The position numbers and the translations under genes are program-made. A stretch of DNA of 64,000 bases. Origin: UM-FILTER-40-17 sp032251335 (GTDB lineage: Bacteria; Bacteroidota; Bacteroidia; Flavobacteriales; Flavobacteriaceae). Below are positions 33,583-40,779 of the stretch, piece by piece. Location of the stretch: NCBI GenBank assembly GCA_032251335.1, contig JAVVDW010000013.1, forward strand, positions 1 to 64,000. Direction: 5' to 3'. Each line of letters begins with the position of its first letter. The stretch's first letter is position 1. The notes beneath the pieces were generated by a model. It saw only the letters and a program-made list of their open reading frames with translations, was not told the origin of the DNA and did not search any database.

Positions 33583-33590
33583 TAACTTTG
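33583..33590 (+). promoter_or_regulatory. Candidate -7 box of the DUF6503-like gene
   Basis: TAACTTTG, 40 nt before the ATG at 33631. A TTG at 33565-33567 is only 15 nt upstream, shorter than the usual spacer. Confidence 0.45.
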
Positions 33591-33630
33591 TGGGAAACCC
33601 GCTATTTTATTCTAACCAAAACCTAAACCA

Positions 33631-34560
33631 ATGAAAGCGACACAAACCAACGTATCAAACACCATAAGATTTTTATTTATATTCTTTACGCTTTTGACGT
33701 TGAATGCCTGTCGCCAAAACGACGGAAAAACACAACCTCAGGTGGCGACCAATCTAGAGGCACCGGACGAGATGGTACCCAAGAGTTGGATAGACAATCG
33801 GGTGCACAAAGCCTCCGAAAAACTCCAAAAAACAGCTGCGGGAAAAATAGTTTGGCAGGCAATGGAAGCGCATGGCGGGCTCAAAAAATACTATGAAAAT
33901 GGTTATCTGTCTTTTCATTTCAACTATCAACCGCTAGGTGAAGGCGTTCCAAGAAATACGTATCAAGTGGTGGATACTTGGCGCAATTTGGCACGCCACA
34001 AAGAAGCCTTGGATACGAGCTTACAGTACGGATGGAATGGAAAAGTAGCTTGGGAGGTTAAAAAAGACAGTACTTCCATTCCTTACAACACGCGCTTTTG
34101 GGCACTCACTCCCTACTATTTTGCAGCCATCCCTTTTGTGTTGGAAGGCGCCGGTGTAAACTTGGAACAATTGCCCGATGAAAACTTCAAAAATAAAACT
34201 TGGGATGTCGTCAAAGTGACCTTTGATCCGGGAACCGGAGATGCACCCGACGATTATTACATATTGTATTTCGACAAAACGGACCATACGCTCGGAGTCA
34301 TCAGGTATATCGTGAGCTATCCGGCATATTTTAAGAAAGGCGAGCACATGCCCGAAAAATTTATGGATGTGATCGGTAAGCAAGTGATTGATAGCATCGT
34401 TTTTCCGGAGGCCTACAAAACATATTGGCTGGGCAAAGACAACCAACCCACCCAATACATTACAGAAATCACACTCAGCGAAGTTTCCTTTGAAAATAGT
34501 GTCCCCACCGGCTATTTCAATCCGCCACCGGGCGCAAAAATCATCGAAGGATTGGAGTAA
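33631..34560 (+). CDS. Secreted lipoprotein, DUF6503-like
   Basis: A 309-residue protein with a lipoprotein signal (Leu-Asn-Ala-Cys27) and a beta-rich body. Motifs are Ala-His-Gly-Gly-Leu-Lys-Lys-Tyr-Tyr near residue 82, a Trp-rich region with Gly-Trp-Asn-Gly-Lys-Val-Ala-Trp, and Tyr-Tyr-Ile-Leu-Tyr-Phe-Asp. The pattern (AxHGG at the N-terminus, repeated strands, Gly-Tyr-Phe at the end) resembles DUF6503 and LolA-like lipid-carrier folds. The function is unknown. A candidate operator-like repeat and -7 box precede it. Confidence 0.7.
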   Translation: MKATQTNVSNTIRFLFIFFTLLTLNACRQNDGKTQPQVATNLEAPDEMVPKSWIDNRVHKASEKLQKTAAGKIVWQAMEAHGGLKKYYENGYLSFHFNYQPLGEGVPRNTYQVVDTWRNLARHKEALDTSLQYGWNGKVAWEVKKDSTSIPYNTRFWALTPYYFAAIPFVLEGAGVNLEQLPDENFKNKTWDVVKVTFDPGTGDAPDDYYILYFDKTDHTLGVIRYIVSYPAYFKKGEHMPEKFMDVIGKQVIDSIVFPEAYKTYWLGKDNQPTQYITEITLSEVSFENSVPTGYFNPPPGAKIIEGLE

Positions 34561-34621
34561 AAAAATAATCAATCAGTTGTTTGACTATCTATTTGTTTCT
34601 AAATCGCATAAACCAAAAAAG

Positions 34622-35071
34622 TTAAAAGGCGCAATTTTTGGGTAGGGGTTTTCGTTGGGCAAAATCGAGGGCAAAATCAGCCTTGGTTTGTGTTTTCTCA
34701 AAACCGGTTGCCACGCTACCGCTAAAGACCTCGGTGCTGTATCCGGAATTGTTCATGTGAACCCGAATGATTACCTTCTGATGTTGATCTATTTTGACAG
34801 GCCCACCCAATCGGGTAAAAGGTTGTTCATCGGTGTGGCTGTGCATCAAAATGCGCCTATAAAAAAGTGTTTGTCCGTTAGCTGAAATCACTTCCCACCA
34901 ATCGGCATACTGCTTGCATCCCAAATCGGGACTCTTGATGCTTACTGAAAAACGGTAATTGTTCGGTTTACCGGAAACCTCCACGCCAAGCACTTCAGCC
35001 CGGGAATGGCTTTGGCCAAAAGTTTGAAAAACCGTCAGAATTAGAAACGTGTATGCGAAAAATTTTAACAT
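34622..35071 (-). CDS. Secreted protein of unknown function
   Basis: A 149-residue protein with a signal peptide (1-19, ending Phe-Gly-Gln) and a beta-sandwich-like body. A Cys-Lys-Gln-Tyr-Ala-Asp-Trp-Trp-Glu-Val segment (about 52-61) and Arg-Arg-Ile-Leu-Met-His-Ser-His (about 73-80) may be functional. A second cysteine is third from the C-terminus and could form a disulphide with the first. It starts 1 nt after the stop of the small membrane protein gene, so the two are coupled. I do not recognise the family. Confidence 0.75.
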   Translation of the reverse strand: MLKFFAYTFLILTVFQTFGQSHSRAEVLGVEVSGKPNNYRFSVSIKSPDLGCKQYADWWEVISANGQTLFYRRILMHSHTDEQPFTRLGGPVKIDQHQKVIIRVHMNNSGYSTEVFSGSVATGFEKTQTKADFALDFAQRKPLPKNCAF

Positions 35072-35072
35072 T

Positions 35073-35270
35073 CTAAGATTTCATTTTATCTTTTATCGAT
35101 TTGGAAATCAGATAAATGAAAATGATGACGAGCACACAAAGCGAAACGATGGCACTGCCCATAGCAATAGTGCTATCCTTGCTAAACGGATCGTTTAAAT
35201 CTATCTGTGCCAAATTAAAAACGGCAAGCACCAACGCCAACAAAGCCAATAAATACCAAACTACACGCAT
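35073..35270 (-). CDS. Small two-helix membrane protein
   Basis: A 65-residue protein with two membrane helices (about 3-21 and 36-56) joined by an Asp-rich loop and ending Lys-Ser-Ile-Lys-Asp-Lys-Met-Lys-Ser. The positive tail suggests both termini are cytoplasmic. It has a 1-nt gap to the following secreted protein gene. Unknown function; the tight coupling and clean two-helix layout make it a credible gene despite its size. Confidence 0.7.
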   Translation of the reverse strand: MRVVWYLLALLALVLAVFNLAQIDLNDPFSKDSTIAMGSAIVSLCVLVIIFIYLISKSIKDKMKS

Positions 35271-35354
35271 ATTTCGATAATTTTATGCAAATTTAGGTAT
35301 TATAGTTTACAATAAATACAGTTTAAAAAGCTTTGTCGTGAATCAACAACGAGC

Positions 35355-35936
35355 CTATGCAAACAAGTCCTTGACATTGGCAGCAAAAAGTTTGACGGCA
35401 ATTGCCATCAGAATAATGCCAAATACTTTCCGGATAATGTTGATACCCGATTTGCCAAACATGCGTTCTATTTTGGCAGAAGATTTCAATACAATATACA
35501 CAAAAACAGAATTGATTAGGATAGCAATGCCAATATTGACGGCTTGAAACTCGGCTCGCAAAGACAGGATGGACGTCATGGTACCGGCACCGGCGATAAG
35601 CGGAAAAGCTATCGGCACTATGGAAGCCGTTTCCGGAGCTTCGTCTTTGTAGAGCGTGATGCCCAAAATCATTTCGAGCGAAAGAAAAAACAAGACAAAT
35701 GAACCCGCTACCGCAAATGAATTTACATCAATGCCTATAAATTTTAAGATTTCCTCGCCCAAAAACATAAAAAGAATCATGATGATGGCAGCAACGAGGG
35801 TCGCTTTTTCAGACTGAATGTGTCCGACTTTTTTTCTAAGTTCAATTATAATAGGAATGCTGCCAATGATGTCAATCACAGCAAACAAAATCATACCGGA
35901 GGTCGCGATTTCTTTCCAACTAATGCTCATATCCAA
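35355..35936 (-). CDS. MarC-family inner-membrane protein
   Basis: A 193-residue, six-helix protein of the MarC/YchE family. The conserved Phe-Ala-Val-Ile-Asp-Ile-Ile-Gly-Ser-Ile-Pro segment lies near the N-terminus, with Ile-Pro/Val-Pro-Ile-Ala-Phe-Pro-Leu-Ile-Ala-Gly-Ala-Gly-Thr in the middle. Despite the name, MarC is not a proven drug-resistance transporter, and its role is unknown. The third codon is also Met and may be the true start. Confidence 0.88.
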   Translation of the reverse strand: MDMSISWKEIATSGMILFAVIDIIGSIPIIIELRKKVGHIQSEKATLVAAIIMILFMFLGEEILKFIGIDVNSFAVAGSFVLFFLSLEMILGITLYKDEAPETASIVPIAFPLIAGAGTMTSILSLRAEFQAVNIGIAILINSVFVYIVLKSSAKIERMFGKSGINIIRKVFGIILMAIAVKLFAANVKDLFA

Positions 35937-36044
35937 ATTTTTTGCAAAAGTAGTTATTCAAAACCAAATGGCATCTTAGATGTTGGGTTAATTTACCGTT
36001 ATCATTTTTAAACGGAAAAAAGATTTTTCGATTGAGTAAACCGC

Positions 36045-36590
36045 TCACTCAGAGGCGATTTCAAAAAAACTAAACACGTTGTTGCTGTAGCTCCGGGAAT
36101 TCACATAGTTTGGCAGTGCTTTCACGTCTGTGCGTTTGCTGTGCTCCATAATCAAAATACCTTCCGGTTTCAGCAGCTTTCTTTCGAAGACAATTTTCGG
36201 AATCTTCTGATACACTTCATCACCAATATCGTAAGGTGGATCGGCAAAAATGACGTCCCACTTTTGAGAGGTTTTTTCTAAAAAACCAATCAAGTCTGCC
36301 TGCTGCGCTATTATCGGAAAATCGAATGCGGCAGCTGTGTTTTTTACAAAGGCAACACATTTTCTGTCTGCATCCACGGCATCTATGTGCAGCACGCCAC
36401 GTGAGGCAAATTCAAAAGCAATACTTCCGGTACCTGTACACAGATCCAATACGTGTATTTCATCGAAATAGACTTGGTTGTTCAGCAAATTAAAAAGAGC
36501 TTCTTTCGCAAAATCTGTAGTCGGTCTGACCGGGAGATTTTTAGGTATTTGTAGTTTTCGACCCTTGTGGGTGCCAGATATAATTCTCAT
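36045..36590 (-). CDS. rsmD: 16S rRNA (guanine-966-N2) methyltransferase RsmD
   Basis: A 181-residue methyltransferase with N-terminal RIISGTHKGRKL, Arg-Pro-Thr-Thr-Asp-Phe-Ala-Lys-Glu-Ala-Leu-Phe, SAM loop DLCTGTGSIAFE (49-60) and catalytic DPPY (117-120). It modifies G966 of 16S rRNA in the 30S subunit. It begins 3 bp after the DUF3822 gene. Confidence 0.94.
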   Translation of the reverse strand: MRIISGTHKGRKLQIPKNLPVRPTTDFAKEALFNLLNNQVYFDEIHVLDLCTGTGSIAFEFASRGVLHIDAVDADRKCVAFVKNTAAAFDFPIIAQQADLIGFLEKTSQKWDVIFADPPYDIGDEVYQKIPKIVFERKLLKPEGILIMEHSKRTDVKALPNYVNSRSYSNNVFSFFEIASE

Positions 36591-36593
36591 GAT

Positions 36594-37385
36594 TTAGGCG
36601 TGCATCAAGATAAAATTTTTGGTGTTTTCGGTGTCAATCTTTCTGTTATTCAGTGTATCCGAATCAACCGGCAAGTATACTTTTATCAAATCGATTAATT
36701 CATCTTTACCACTGAAATCTCCTAAGAGAATCAATCCGTAATCGGCATTAAAATGGATTCTTTGCAGACAAAATAAGGTGAAATACAGCACGTCTTCTGC
36801 TGTGGTGTATGCAAATTGGTTGTAGAGTTGTAGTTTGCCGTTTTTGACAGCCACACATTCAAACTGATGATGGTCAAAATGCAGATAGACCTGTTCTCGG
36901 TGCATGCCTGCTTCTTTGTTCAAAATGTTTTCGACCAAAACTGTTGCATGGTGCTTGTATTGAAAAGTGCCAAAGACATCAATAAAAAAGTTATTGATAT
37001 TTACAAAAGGCAGATAGACATTTACCATGTCGTTGTTGTTGATGATGTCGTAGGATATAAAATCTGTAGGCATTAAGGCTACATTAAATTTGAGGTAATC
37101 TGCCAAATGGGCTTCTTTAAAAAAGGCTTTTGGCACAAAAGAAGACCAGTCGTTTTTGTGAATCACCGTCAAAGAATCAAAGTCTTTTAAAGTTATCGAT
37201 TTTTCGGTAAAAAAGTCTGAAAGCGCATCGAGCAATTCGGAGGGCTGTGAAACTTTTATGTCCTTTTGAATGATTTGAGACTGTCTATCCGATGTGTGAA
37301 CAAAAAAAGAAAGTCCGGTCAAACTCACTTGAACGGACAAACTTTTAGGAGACTGTAAGATTTTGCTACTCGTCGTTGCTGCCAT
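36594..37385 (-). CDS. DUF3822 family protein
   Basis: A 263-residue cytoplasmic protein of the Bacteroidetes DUF3822 family. An N-terminal Leu-Ser-Val-Gln-Val-Ser-Leu-Thr-Gly-Leu-Ser-Phe strand pair and Asp-Ile-Ile-Asn/Asn-Asp-Met-Val-Asn-Val-Tyr-Leu-Pro in the centre suggest an actin/ribonuclease-H-like fold, as does the repeated alternation of strands. The start overlaps the upstream gene by 20 bp. The DUF3822-rsmD pairing is common in this phylum, from memory. Function unknown. Confidence 0.82.
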   Translation of the reverse strand: MAATTSSKILQSPKSLSVQVSLTGLSFFVHTSDRQSQIIQKDIKVSQPSELLDALSDFFTEKSITLKDFDSLTVIHKNDWSSFVPKAFFKEAHLADYLKFNVALMPTDFISYDIINNNDMVNVYLPFVNINNFFIDVFGTFQYKHHATVLVENILNKEAGMHREQVYLHFDHHQFECVAVKNGKLQLYNQFAYTTAEDVLYFTLFCLQRIHFNADYGLILLGDFSGKDELIDLIKVYLPVDSDTLNNRKIDTENTKNFILMHA

Positions 37386-38016
37386 AATTTTTGGGCCAGT
37401 TTCCGTTGGTGTTTACCTCAGTGAGCGAGCCCACGCGTAGGTGTGTACCGTTAACACCGTCAACAGAAACTACTTGATTTTCTTGGACTAACAAATTGGC
37501 GTCCTGATCAAATAGAATGTCGTTTTTAGCAGCTTTCACTTCAAAAACAGGAATTTTTATGTTGTTCTGCTGTAAAAAACCGGCTTTTAAATCGAATTTT
37601 TTAGTGACGCCTTCAATAGGAATGTTGGCCATGGTTTTGTAGCGGTCAGAATTTTTAAAGAGCGAGTCTTTGACAGATGCATAACCCAAGGTATCCACTA
37701 TAACAATGTCTTTCAAAGTAGTGACCCCATATCTTTTGGTCATCACTTCATCTACAATGCTGGAGTCTCTTCTTTGGGTAATGGTAAACTTAGCTGTATC
37801 TATAAATTGAATTAAACTGTCAAAAGAAGGTGCAAAATATCCGGTGACGGTTCTGTGTGCCAATTGTGCAACACGTATGTCTTTGAGGTTTTCTATGACT
37901 TTGGCATATCGCACTTGTTTTACCTTGTTAAATGCTACCGGACCGGTAACGGAATTGTAAACCAAATAGGCTAGCCCGAAGATGACTAACCATAAGAAAA
38001 GGCGTAAAATTTTCAT
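37366..38016 (-). CDS. Membrane-anchored periplasmic protein of unknown function
   Basis: A 216-residue protein with an N-terminal helix (about 5-24, no clear cleavage site, so probably an anchor) and a soluble domain. Features are Val-Arg-Tyr-Ala-Lys-Val-Ile-Glu-Asn-Leu-Lys-Asp-Ile-Arg near residue 37, recalling the post-helix region of pilin-like proteins, and several Tyr/Asp-rich strands. The final 7 codons overlap the DUF3822 gene in another frame. It heads an operon with DUF3822 and rsmD. Confidence 0.75.
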   Translation of the reverse strand: MKILRLFLWLVIFGLAYLVYNSVTGPVAFNKVKQVRYAKVIENLKDIRVAQLAHRTVTGYFAPSFDSLIQFIDTAKFTITQRRDSSIVDEVMTKRYGVTTLKDIVIVDTLGYASVKDSLFKNSDRYKTMANIPIEGVTKKFDLKAGFLQQNNIKIPVFEVKAAKNDILFDQDANLLVQENQVVSVDGVNGTHLRVGSLTEVNTNGNWPKNYGSNDE

Positions 38017-38048
38017 TTTTGTTGTGTTTTTCAGTTTTTGATGATAGG

Positions 38049-38056
38049 CAAATTTA
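38049..38056 (-). promoter_or_regulatory. Candidate -7 box of the DUF3822-rsmD operon
   Basis: Minus-strand TAAATTTG, 32 nt before the first gene's ATG. No -33 TTG at a good distance, so tentative. Confidence 0.35.
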
Positions 38057-38213
38057 CATTTTTTTTTTAATCATTTACTTTTATTTAAAATTTTCAGCAG
38101 GAAAAAAAAGTTAAAAAATTCTATTTGCTTGTTTTTTGCCAATTTATCAGTGTTTCCTGCAAAATTGATATTTTTTAAATATTTTTACACAAACAAACCA
38201 AAATTCAAGAACC

Positions 38214-39065
38214 ATGAAAATCTTCAATTACGTCTGCCTCTCAGTATTGGGTTTACTAAGCTTTCTTTCGGTCTCTGCACAAATCGAAACACCTGCACCC
38301 AGCCCATTTTCCAAAACTGAACAAATGGTTGGGCTCACAAAGGTTACTCTGGAATATTCCAGACCTTCCATGAGAGAACGCAAAATCTTTGGTGACCTTG
38401 TGCCTTGGGAACAGCTATGGAGAACAGGAGCCAACGCCAATACCAAAATTACCTTTTCAGACGATGTGGCCATAGACGGAAAAATCTTAGCTGCCGGCAC
38501 ATACGCCTTGTTTTCAAAACCGGATCCGGCTTTTTGGGAGTTGATTTTTTATACAGATACTAACAATGGCGGACTCCCTGCCAAATGGGATGAATCAAAA
38601 GTAGCCCTTAGGGTAATGGCAGACATGGAAGAATTTCCCGTTCCGGTAGAAACCTTTACCATTGCCTTTGGCGACCTTACCAGCAACAGCGCCTCACTCA
38701 TCCTTATTTGGGAAGAATTCTATGCAAAAATGAAGTTTGAAGTGCCTACCCAAGAAAAAGCCATGGCCAGCATCAATAAAGTGATGAACGGGCCGTCTGC
38801 AGGAGATTATTTTGCGGCAGCACAATACTATTTTGAATCGGGCGAAGACTTTAAACAAGCTTTGGATTGGGTAAACAAATCAATCGAGTTGGCCACCTCT
38901 GAACAATTCTGGGTTTTTCGACTAAAATCTCAAATCCAAGCGGAATTGGGCGATTTTAAAGGGGCAATTGCTACTGCGCAAAAATCGCTCGAACTCTCCG
39001 AAAAAGCCGGCAATAAAGATTATGTAAAGCTCAACAAAGACGCCATCGCCGCATGGCGCAATTAA
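38214..39065 (+). CDS. Secreted DUF2911 protein with helical C-terminal repeat region
   Basis: A 283-residue protein: signal peptide (1-22, ending Val-Ser-Ala-Gln), a DUF2911 domain (about 25-170) with Tyr-Ser-Arg-Pro-Ser, Val-Pro-Trp-Glu-Gln-Leu-Trp-Arg-Thr-Gly-Ala-Asn and Gly-Thr-Tyr-Ala-Leu-Phe, then a helical TPR-like tail (about 195-283) with Tyr-Phe-Glu-Ser-Gly and Ala-Leu-Asp-Trp-Val-Asn-Lys-Ser. DUF2911 proteins are periplasmic and of unknown role. Confidence 0.87.
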   Translation: MKIFNYVCLSVLGLLSFLSVSAQIETPAPSPFSKTEQMVGLTKVTLEYSRPSMRERKIFGDLVPWEQLWRTGANANTKITFSDDVAIDGKILAAGTYALFSKPDPAFWELIFYTDTNNGGLPAKWDESKVALRVMADMEEFPVPVETFTIAFGDLTSNSASLILIWEEFYAKMKFEVPTQEKAMASINKVMNGPSAGDYFAAAQYYFESGEDFKQALDWVNKSIELATSEQFWVFRLKSQIQAELGDFKGAIATAQKSLELSEKAGNKDYVKLNKDAIAAWRN

Positions 39066-39162
39066 AAAAGTACTGACAACGGTTTGATGCTTTCCGCTTT
39101 CCAACGTCAATGCATCCAAAAGAAAACAGGCACTTTTGGCAGATATTTTTTATACAAAACCG

Positions 39163-39495
39163 ATGAACGAAGAAGATAGAAGGCGTTTTGAAGATGCACT
39201 CCATATTGCTATCGAAAAAACAAAAAGCAGGATAGATTTTTACAGAGATTTATCCAAACCCGTGGCGCCTGACGATGCCATAGGGCGCGTTTCTCGTATG
39301 GATGCCATCAACAATGGCAGCATCAACAAGGCTGCTTTGGAGAAAGCTGAAAAAAAATTGGAAAAACTCGAATTGGCACTGCAAAATATAGATGATCCCG
39401 ATTTTGGCACCTGTGCCAAATGCAACCAAAACATTCCTCTACAAAGACTTCTCGCAGTTCCCGAAAGCAGATTTTGTATGAGTTGCGCTGTGTAA
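39163..39495 (+). CDS. TraR/DksA-type zinc-finger protein
   Basis: The ATG at 39163 is preferred over an in-frame TTG at 39136, giving 110 residues. A coiled-coil N-terminal part (to about 75) precedes a C4 zinc finger, Cys-Ala-Lys-Cys ... Cys-Met-Ser-Cys, with 17 residues between the pairs, as in DksA/TraR. The acidic tip motif of true DksA is replaced by Ser-Arg-Met-Asp-Ala-Ile-Asn-Asn. Such proteins enter the RNA polymerase secondary channel; whether this one responds to ppGpp is unknown. Confidence 0.85.
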   Translation: MNEEDRRRFEDALHIAIEKTKSRIDFYRDLSKPVAPDDAIGRVSRMDAINNGSINKAALEKAEKKLEKLELALQNIDDPDFGTCAKCNQNIPLQRLLAVPESRFCMSCAV

Positions 39496-39506
39496 AATTT
39501 AATTTC

Positions 39507-39520
39507 GGACAAATTTGTCC
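39507..39520. promoter_or_regulatory. Palindromic operator over the rrf2 promoter
   Basis: GGACAAATTTGTCC is a perfect 14-bp palindrome. Its right half contains the -33 TTTG (39514-39517) of the promoter for the Rrf2 regulator gene. Rrf2 proteins bind such dyads as dimers, so autorepression is the simplest reading. Confidence 0.7.
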
Positions 39521-39544
39521 TTTATTATTTTTTTCTTATCTTTG
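39514..39544 (+). promoter_or_regulatory. Promoter of the rrf2-ric operon
   Basis: TTTG (39514-39517), a 19-nt spacer, then TATCTTTG (39537-39544): a perfect Bacteroidetes promoter, with the ATG 17 nt after the -7 box, so the leader is very short. Confidence 0.75.
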
Positions 39545-39561
39545 TATCAAAATTACAACCT

Positions 39562-40002
39562 ATGTTTTCCAAAGCTTGCGAGTATGCCATACGGGCCACG
39601 CTTCACATAGCAGCTCATGCTTCTATAGAAAATAAAATTTCCATCAAAGAAATTGCTTCGGCTATAGACTCGCCGGTAGCTTTTACCGCTAAAATATTGC
39701 AGCAACTGGTCAAAAATAATATAGTGGAATCCACTAAAGGACCCAGCGGTGGTTTTTTTGTTTTGGAAGAAACTATCCACAAAACACATTTGGGTGACAT
39801 CGTAGAAGCCATAGACGGAGATGCCATTTTTAGAGGTTGTGGCCTGGGTTTAGCTTCTTGTGATGCAACGTGTCCCTGTCCTGTACACAACCAATTTCTA
39901 ACCATTAGAAACGACCTGAGTACGATGTTGCAAGGCACTACCTTGGCCGATTTAATGGATGGTCTGCACAAAGGGGAAACTTTTTTAAAGCGCGTTTCCT
40001 GA
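39562..40002 (+). CDS. Rrf2-family Fe-S transcription regulator
   Basis: A 146-residue protein with a winged-helix N-terminus (Cys-Glu-Tyr-Ala-Ile-Arg-Ala at 6-12, Ile-Ala-Ser-Ala-Ile at 31-35, the Gly-Pro-Ser-Gly-Gly-Phe-Phe-Val wing at 60-67). Four cysteines (93, 100, 104, 106) can hold an iron-sulphur cluster as in NsrR and IscR. Followed directly by ric, it probably senses nitric oxide or Fe-S damage and controls its own operon through the palindrome at 39507-39520. IscR-type function is less likely because no isc or suf genes are near. Confidence 0.9.
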   Translation: MFSKACEYAIRATLHIAAHASIENKISIKEIASAIDSPVAFTAKILQQLVKNNIVESTKGPSGGFFVLEETIHKTHLGDIVEAIDGDAIFRGCGLGLASCDATCPCPVHNQFLTIRNDLSTMLQGTTLADLMDGLHKGETFLKRVS

Positions 40003-40032
40003 ACAATTTATATCTCATTTAAAACAAACACC

Positions 40033-40761
40033 ATGAATATTACTGCACAAGACATGATTGGCGAATTGGTAGCCAAGGACTACCGCACCGCCACGGTTTT
40101 TAAAAAACACAAAATAGACTTTTGCTGCAACGGCGGCCGAAGTATAGCCGAAGCCTGCGAAAAGAAAAAAATAGACAGCCAAACTTTGCTTACGCAACTA
40201 CATGAGGCAGTGCAATCCGGAAATTCTGAGCGTATAGATTTTCAAACTTGGCCGGCAGATTTGTTGATTGACTATATCGAAAAAAAACACCACCGCTATG
40301 TTGAAGAGTGTATTCCTGTTTTAAAGGAGTTTCTTCAGAAGGTAGCCACGGTCCACGGGCACCACAGAACGGAATTGCTTGAAGTTAGAGCAGAGTTTGA
40401 TGCTGCCTCGGCTGCTTTGGCGGCGCACATGAAAAAAGAAGAAATCATCTTATTTCCCTATATCAAAAAAATGCTGCAAGCCAAATCAGCAAACAAGGCT
40501 CCACAGCTACCTCCTTTTGGTTCCGTAGAAAATCCCATTAAAATGATGCATCAAGAACACGATACAGAAGGCGAACGTTTCCGAAAAATTGAACAACTCA
40601 CCAACGATTATCAGCCCCCTGAGGAAGCTTGTAATACCTATAGGGTAAGTTATGCCATGCTAAAAGAATTTCAGGACGATTTGCACCAACACATCCATCT
40701 GGAAAACAACATTTTGTTCCCTAAAGCCATTGCCTTGGAAGCTGAATTGACCAGCTGCTAA
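40033..40761 (+). CDS. ric: Iron-sulphur cluster repair di-iron protein Ric
   Basis: A 242-residue protein (also called YtfE or ScdA). The N-terminal DUF542 domain has the Asp-Phe-Cys31-Cys32-Asn-Gly-Gly motif. The hemerythrin-like domain has its ligands in His-His-Arg-Tyr-Val, Val-His-Gly-His-His, Met-Lys-Lys-Glu-Glu, Met-His-Gln-Glu-His-Asp and His-Gln-His-Ile-His-Leu-Glu. The family repairs Fe-S proteins after nitrosative or oxidative damage. It starts 30 bp after the Rrf2 gene, supporting a nitric-oxide-stress operon. Confidence 0.94.
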   Translation: MNITAQDMIGELVAKDYRTATVFKKHKIDFCCNGGRSIAEACEKKKIDSQTLLTQLHEAVQSGNSERIDFQTWPADLLIDYIEKKHHRYVEECIPVLKEFLQKVATVHGHHRTELLEVRAEFDAASAALAAHMKKEEIILFPYIKKMLQAKSANKAPQLPPFGSVENPIKMMHQEHDTEGERFRKIEQLTNDYQPPEEACNTYRVSYAMLKEFQDDLHQHIHLENNILFPKAIALEAELTSC

Positions 40762-40779
40762 AAGTTTGATTACTTTCGT

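Noticed and set aside
39136..39162. TTG start at 39136 for the TraR/DksA-type protein
   Set aside because: The ATG at 39163 gives a cleaner coiled-coil N-terminus; no -7 box sits at a suitable distance before the TTG.
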